Shown here piece by piece: positions 59,478 to 64,000 of a DNA stretch of 64,000 nucleotides. Within the stretch, counting starts at the first letter, position 1. The number at the start of each line of letters is the position of its first letter. The translations under genes were made by a program, and so were the position numbers. The DNA comes from Bernardetia sp. ABR2-2B. GTDB lineage: Bacteria; Bacteroidota; Bacteroidia; Cytophagales; Bernardetiaceae. The stretch spans positions 1,387,001-1,451,000 of the forward strand of contig NZ_CP147020.1 in the NCBI RefSeq assembly GCF_037126435.1, read 5' to 3'. The notes under the pieces were generated by a model, which was not told where the DNA came from, ran no database searches, and saw nothing but the letters and a program-made list of their open reading frames with translations.

Positions 59478-61481
59478 TCATTCTTCATCTTCTCTTTTTG
59501 CTTCTGCTAATACAACATTAGATTCTCCTGTATTTTTCTTGGGTAATTTATTTTTTTGAGTAATAAGAGCTGCCTGTTTTTCTTCTTCCTTTTTTTGCCT
59601 TTTCTGTCTTTTGCGCTCTTCTTCTTTTTCTAACCGTATTCTTTCTTGCTCAACTAAATTAAGCTCTATGATTCTCTTTTCTTTATATTTTACATTTCTA
59701 TCAGAAATAGTATCATTGATATATTTTTCCATCATCAAACTCGCTATTGGAGCTGCCCATGTTCCTCCAAAACCTGCATTTTCTACTACAACAGCTATTG
59801 CTATTTTTGGATTATCTTTTGGTGCAAAAGCTATAAAAATAGAATGATCTTCTCCATGGGGGTTCTGAACAGTTCCTGTTTTTCCACATACTACAATATC
59901 ATCTATCCTTGCTCTACGAGCTGTTCCTGCACGTACAACATCTGCCATAGCATCAACTACATAAGGAAAGTATTTTTCATCAACAGTAGTTTTTTGTTTT
60001 GTTCTGTATTTTATATCTACTAAAGTAGTATCATTTATTGACCTAACAACATGAGGAATATAATAATGTCCTCTATTTGCTAAAATTGAAGCAAAGTTAG
60101 CCAGTTGTAATGGAACAGCACTCATTTCTCCTTGTCCGATACTAAGAGAATAAATATTACCTAATTTCCATCCATAACCACGCCTTTCTGCTATCTTATC
60201 ATAATATGCTGTTGAAGGAATAAGTCCTCTACTTTCATAAGGTAAGTCTATTCCTAGTTTTCTACCAAACCCAAAAGACAAAGCGTGGTCGTGCCAACTG
60301 TCTAAACCAACACGAGTATCTTCTTTGTCATTTTCAGAACGATGTTGACGAATAATTCTGATGAATGATTTATAATAAAATGGATTACAAGAATGTTGAA
60401 TAGAACCATGTATATCTAATGGCGAAGGATGATTATGACAATTTACAAGCTCCTTAGAGCAACTAAATGAAGTATGAACAGTATCCAAAACACCATCTTG
60501 CAAACCTATCAAAGCCTGTACGATCTTAAAAGTAGAACCAGGAGGATAGGCAGCTTGTAATGCACGATTATAGAGTGGCTTTGTAGGGTCTTGAGAAAGC
60601 ATTAAATAATTCTTTGCTACTTCTGTTCCTTCTCCTGTAAGAAGGTTGGGGTCAAAAGTCGGTGCAGAAACCATCGATAATACTTCTCCTGTCTTTGGGT
60701 CAATGGCTACAATACTACCAATTTTGTTTTGCATCAAATACTCGCCATACTTTTGAAGTTCGGCGTCTATTGTTGTTTGTAAGGCTAGACCTGCTTCTGG
60801 AAGCGTATCATACTCTCCATCTTGAAAAGAACCTCTAGCAATTCCCAAACGGTCGTACATAACCTGTTGAACTCCTCTTTCTCCTCTTAATTCTTCTTCA
60901 TAACTTCTTTCTATACCACTAATACCGAGCATATCTCCACGTCTGTAATACCCAGCTGTATCTTTAGAAAGCATACGTTGGTCAATTTCACGTACATACC
61001 CCAAACCACCAGCAAAAGAAGCATAAGGATACTTACGAATCGTTCTTACATTTGGATAAATACCTTCATAATCAGAGAGTTCGTCCTGTATTTTGGCATA
61101 ATTCTCTACTGACATTTGTTTTATAAAAAGATAGGGTTTATAGCGTTGTAATCCGTGTCTTGCCTTCTGTAATTTTTCTCTAAACTCATCTAAAGAAATA
61201 CGCAAAAGCTGACACAGACGAGTTGTGTCATTTGGTTCTAGCTTAAATTCTTTTGCTATAATTTCTATATCAAAAACAGGATTGTTTTCGACAATTATTT
61301 TTCCATCTCTATCATAAACAAGTCCACGAGGAGGATATAAAATATTTGTTCGTGTAGAGGTATTTTGAGCTTGTTGTTGAAAATCATCAGAAATAACTTG
61401 CAACCAAAGAAGTTGAAAACCATAGATTAACAAAACTACTAAAATAGCTACTTGAATGATATATCGTCGAAGGTCGTTCAA
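59478..61481 (-). CDS. mrdA: Penicillin-binding protein 2 (elongation transpeptidase)
   Basis: PBP2 cross-links peptidoglycan during cell elongation. It has one N-terminal membrane helix (about 9-28), the pedestal/dimerisation domain (about 45-220) and a transpeptidase domain. The active-site motifs are S-T-F-K at 316-319, S-C-N near 366-368 and K-T-G at 534-536. The C-terminus has an unusual basic, Glu/Lys/Arg/Gln-rich tail of about 50 residues. The start seems to be TTG; no in-frame ATG precedes it and the next Met is far inside. Normally mreBCD precede and rodA follows, but neither is in the window. A partial -7 box lies about 100 bases upstream. Confidence 0.95.
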   Translation of the reverse strand: MNDLRRYIIQVAILVVLLIYGFQLLWLQVISDDFQQQAQNTSTRTNILYPPRGLVYDRDGKIIVENNPVFDIEIIAKEFKLEPNDTTRLCQLLRISLDEFREKLQKARHGLQRYKPYLFIKQMSVENYAKIQDELSDYEGIYPNVRTIRKYPYASFAGGLGYVREIDQRMLSKDTAGYYRRGDMLGISGIERSYEEELRGERGVQQVMYDRLGIARGSFQDGEYDTLPEAGLALQTTIDAELQKYGEYLMQNKIGSIVAIDPKTGEVLSMVSAPTFDPNLLTGEGTEVAKNYLMLSQDPTKPLYNRALQAAYPPGSTFKIVQALIGLQDGVLDTVHTSFSCSKELVNCHNHPSPLDIHGSIQHSCNPFYYKSFIRIIRQHRSENDKEDTRVGLDSWHDHALSFGFGRKLGIDLPYESRGLIPSTAYYDKIAERRGYGWKLGNIYSLSIGQGEMSAVPLQLANFASILANRGHYYIPHVVRSINDTTLVDIKYRTKQKTTVDEKYFPYVVDAMADVVRAGTARRARIDDIVVCGKTGTVQNPHGEDHSIFIAFAPKDNPKIAIAVVVENAGFGGTWAAPIASLMMEKYINDTISDRNVKYKEKRIIELNLVEQERIRLEKEEERKRQKRQKKEEEKQAALITQKNKLPKKNTGESNVVLAEAKREDEE

Positions 61482-61580
61482 ATCTGAATATTTTTTACTT
61501 TTGGAAGTTTTTGGGGAGCTTTATATCAATGACAAAAAGAACTTTCTTTTGCTTTCAGTTTATCTTCTACTAAAAGACTA

Positions 61581-61588
61581 CAAAGTTA
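61581..61588 (-). promoter_or_regulatory. Possible -7 box for PBP2
   Basis: On the minus strand TAACTTTG fits TAnnTTTG. No TTG lies at the expected distance. Confidence 0.3.
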
Positions 61589-62161
61589 AGCACTTTATCC
61601 CACTTATTTAGAATAAATACTGTTATAAATAATCTAAAAATGATACCAGTAATTATTTTTTTGTCGAAGGAAAAAAGGTCTATATAGAATAAATCCTATT
61701 CTTTATTTGAATTATATCAATATATACCAAAACATAAATTTTGTGTTCAGAAGCTGACTTGTATTTCTAGCTTAGAAAAGATTCAGATGAAATGAGAGTA
61801 AGCGAGACTTGACATGTTATATTCGTTTTAACTTTTCTAAAGAAATCAATTTAATATAACTATTCGGAGTAGAGAAATCAAGAATATATTTTGTTTGTAT
61901 TCAAAGTTTCGAACACAAACAAAACGTATTGAAACTTAAAATGCGTTCATATATTTTGCAAAAAATTAAAAATAGTATTTTTTATCAAAAAAAACACATT
62001 TTATTATCTCTATAATACAATTTTCAAAAAGCACTTTTTTGTTAAAAAAATTGATTTATCAAAAAAAAACAAAATATTATTTACATTATGTCAATAAAAG
62101 TAAATTTTAGTTTCGTAAAATAATTAATTTAAAACGTTTTATATGTTTTTTATGCCTTATG

Positions 62162-62192
62162 TTTGATGATACTTTTAAATGTAATACATTTG
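62162..62192 (+). promoter_or_regulatory. Predicted Bacteroidota promoter for the RHS-type gene
   Basis: TTTG (62162-62165), a 19-base spacer and TACATTTG (62185-62192) fit the phylum consensus exactly. Transcription should start near 62199, about 35 bases before the ATG at 62234. Confidence 0.75.
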
Positions 62193-62233
62193 CACCTTCA
62201 AACAACTCAATTATTCTCTGTAAAGGCATAACT

Positions 62234-64000
62234 ATGAAACTATTCCAACTTTATACCATCTTTCTTTTTGTATTTTTATCATCTATTTACACAACTACAC
62301 AGGCACAAGGAACGGGAGACCAAGACCCATTAGAAGTAAAAATCTTTCCACCTTCTCCCAATACAGCGAGTTTGGGGAAGTATGGAGAAGTACCTGTGGG
62401 TTTATACACAGGAATTCCACAAATTTCTATTCCACTTACCACAGTACAGAGCGGAAGCCTTTCAATGCCTATTAGTTTGAGTTACCATGCAGGTGGCATA
62501 CGTGTAGAAGAAATTGCAAGTTGGGTAGGCTTAGGTTGGAGCTTGAATGCTGGAGGGGTTATTACTAGACAGGTTAGGGGGATTCCTGATGAGTTGGATA
62601 TGGATAGGCAAGAGAATATTGGTAATATAAAAATAAGTGAAGCTAATAATCCTAATCTTGCAAGAGAATTGATGTCAGATGTAGTTTTTGGTTCTAGAGA
62701 TACTCAATCTGATTTATATGTTTTTAATATTAATGGAATATCGGGAAAGTTTTTTCTTGGAAATGATAATGAAGTCTTATTTGATAAGCAACAGGACTTA
62801 AAAGTAAAGAGAATAGACGCTTCTTCGTGGATAATGACTGATGGTAGTGGTAATAAATACTATTTTGGAAAAAGTAAAGATAAATCAAAAGCTGCTATTG
62901 AGATTGGAGAGAACTTCTCAGTAAATAATCTTTCTAGTGATGGTTATAGCGCAATTACAGCTTGGTATATCACAGAAATAGAAGACGTCACAGAACAACA
63001 TAAAATAAATTTTAACTATAAAACAGTACCATCAATTAGCTATTACAGAAGTGCAGAAAAAGAGATGTTATCAGTAACTAATTCAGATGCTTGTTCTGCT
63101 CCTTACTTAGGATACAAGAGGTATTTTACAGCCTCTATGGTTGACCAAATTATACTAGAATCAATAACAAGTCAGAATCAAAAGATAAATTTCATAACAG
63201 ATGTAGATAGAGAAGACTTAAAAGATGGTTTCGGTAGAGCAGCAAAGGCTTTAAGTAAAATTATTGTTGTGCGTAATGATAATCAAAGTATTATAAGAGA
63301 ATACAATCTATCTTATAGTTATTTTCCATCTCTAGGTGTAACAAATAGATATAATCAACTTAATATTTCAGACGAACAACGGTATAAAAAATTACGTCTG
63401 AATCAAGTTCAAGAGAAAAATGGAAACTTAATAATTCCACCTCACAAGTTTGAATACAATTCTCTCCCTATCCCCGAACGTTTTTCTTGTCAAATGGACT
63501 TTTGGGGATTTTACAATGGTAAAGATGAAAATGATAATCGGTATAACTTGAAATTGATTCCCACTTCAGATATTTCATTTCTTCCCTATTCAGACCTTCA
63601 GGTTCGTTATGAAGGAGCAAATCGTTTACCTGATGAAAAATACATGAAAGCTGGAATACTAGAAAAGATAGTTTATCCTACAGGAGGTTATACCAAATTT
63701 GAGTACGAAGCAAATAAAACAATAGATATAATAAAGTTTCCAAAAGGTTATAGAAATGAGTATGTCTTTAGACGTAAAAGAATGGAAGTTATTGAAGATA
63801 ATCTAAATACAACCACAGAGCAAATATTTGAAATAAACAATGCTTCTGAACCAGGACAAGTCATACCTAAAATTCCTTTAGAATGGAGGCTTGAAAATAT
63901 GCACTGTGAAGGAGACTTTGCTACAATTACTTGTGGAATAGAAATACGAATAGAAAGTATATCAAATCCTACATTTACTCCTATTACTTTACGTAATGAA
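62234..64000 (+). CDS. Large secreted RHS-type protein, N-terminal part (runs off the window)
   Basis: The frame is open from ATG 62234 to the right edge, 589 codons, with no stop. There is a signal peptide (hydrophobic about 5-22, cleavage near T-Q-A-Q). The next part has P-S-P-N-T-A-S-L-G-K-Y-G, I-S-I-P-L-T-T-V, L-S-Y-H-A-G-G-I-R-V, W-V-G-L-G-W-S-L-N-A-G-G-V-I-T-R and later Y-P-T-G-G-Y-T-K-F-E-Y-E. These blocks mark the N-terminal shell region of Bacteroidota RHS/YD-repeat proteins, which form a cage around a variable C-terminal domain, often a toxin. The toxin end, if any, lies outside the window. It is likely exported through the Sec system and then the type IX or another route. Confidence 0.88.
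   Translation, partial: MKLFQLYTIFLFVFLSSIYTTTQAQGTGDQDPLEVKIFPPSPNTASLGKYGEVPVGLYTGIPQISIPLTTVQSGSLSMPISLSYHAGGIRVEEIASWVGLGWSLNAGGVITRQVRGIPDELDMDRQENIGNIKISEANNPNLARELMSDVVFGSRDTQSDLYVFNINGISGKFFLGNDNEVLFDKQQDLKVKRIDASSWIMTDGSGNKYYFGKSKDKSKAAIEIGENFSVNNLSSDGYSAITAWYITEIEDVTEQHKINFNYKTVPSISYYRSAEKEMLSVTNSDACSAPYLGYKRYFTASMVDQIILESITSQNQKINFITDVDREDLKDGFGRAAKALSKIIVVRNDNQSIIREYNLSYSYFPSLGVTNRYNQLNISDEQRYKKLRLNQVQEKNGNLIIPPHKFEYNSLPIPERFSCQMDFWGFYNGKDENDNRYNLKLIPTSDISFLPYSDLQVRYEGANRLPDEKYMKAGILEKIVYPTGGYTKFEYEANKTIDIIKFPKGYRNEYVFRRKRMEVIEDNLNTTTEQIFEINNASEPGQVIPKIPLEWRLENMHCEGDFATITCGIEIRIESISNPTFTPITLRNE

Larger units (their letters stand above)
61482..62233. other. 750-bp AT-rich divergent intergenic region
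   Basis: This gap separates PBP2 and the RHS-type gene. It contains a strong plus-strand promoter at 62162-62192 and a possible minus-strand -7 box at 61581. I find no ORF of note, no hairpin with a T-run and no A/B/C repeat copy. Long homopolymer A/T tracts are frequent from 61960 to 62110. Confidence 0.5.

Overview
The window is AT-rich bacterial chromosome from a member of the Bacteroidota, most likely the Cytophagales (a Bernardetia/Flexibacter-like gliding bacterium). This is inferred from sequence alone. The evidence is: -7 boxes of the Bacteroidota type TAnnTTTG with a TTG/TTTG box 16-21 bases upstream; starts with no Shine-Dalgarno sequence behind A-rich leaders; long multi-PAS kinases; a beta-propeller/SpoIIE phosphatase sensor; a histone H1-like protein; a SprB-type repeat; an RHS-type wall protein; and enzymes fitting sulfonolipid (capnine) synthesis. 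There is no prophage, transposase, CRISPR array or rRNA operon. Most of the window is ordinary chromosome with small accessory patches.

Layout. 1-280: 3' part of RNase P RNA and its terminator. 0.4-11.8 kb: TPR protein, miaA, a seven-PAS histidine kinase, a propeller/phosphatase sensor, a YwqK-like repeat protein. 11.9-16 kb: acyl-ACP desaturase, metal/siderophore-binding lipoprotein, small membrane protein, trpS. 16-18.2 kb: an accessory patch of three unrecognised ORFs, each followed by a copy of a ~145-bp repeat. 18.5-31 kb: PLP acyltransferase of the cysteate/serine palmitoyltransferase type, H1-like protein, cation efflux, thioredoxin-fold protein, CRP/FNR regulator, M28 peptidase, aminotransferase, TrkH-type K+ channel, O-methyltransferase, recF, and a duplicated-domain protein. 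31-39 kb: radical SAM protein, a kinase plus two response regulators, a HAMP/GAF/PAS protein, and a long D-Ala-D-Ala ligase. 39-48 kb: an unusual alanine/cation symporter fusion, GlcG-like protein, Imm51-like protein, cupin, a lipoprotein broken by one amber codon, AraC regulator, PlsC-like acyltransferase, rpsP, and a sensor domain without output. 48-56 kb: acidic FFD-repeat protein, purE, a redox-dead thioredoxin, phosphosulfolactate synthase (ComA-like), and an OmpA/PD40 protein. 56.4-56.6 kb: a tRNA-like gene with an abnormal variable region and its own terminator. 56.7-61.5 kb: glycosyltransferase, polymerase-like membrane protein, PBP2. 62.2 kb to the edge: the start of a large RHS-type secreted protein.

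How the genes may work together. The ComA-like enzyme (PEP + sulfite to phosphosulfolactate) and the PLP acyltransferase could supply cysteate and then condense it with an acyl chain to start capnine/sulfonolipid synthesis; desaturase and PlsC are other lipid genes nearby. Ddl and PBP2 belong to peptidoglycan synthesis. The glycosyltransferase and polymerase-like protein suggest surface polysaccharide. Signalling is heavy: two kinases, two receivers, a phosphatase sensor and two sensors without output.

The most unusual non-coding content is a set of dispersed palindromic repeats. Family A (~140 bp) has terminal inverted repeats and two internal hairpins. Family B is a long hairpin with its own terminal repeats. 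One composite copy carries a B core between A-type termini. Family C is tied to the orphan ORFs at 16-18 kb. With the tRNA-like gene, these are the best candidates for something undescribed.
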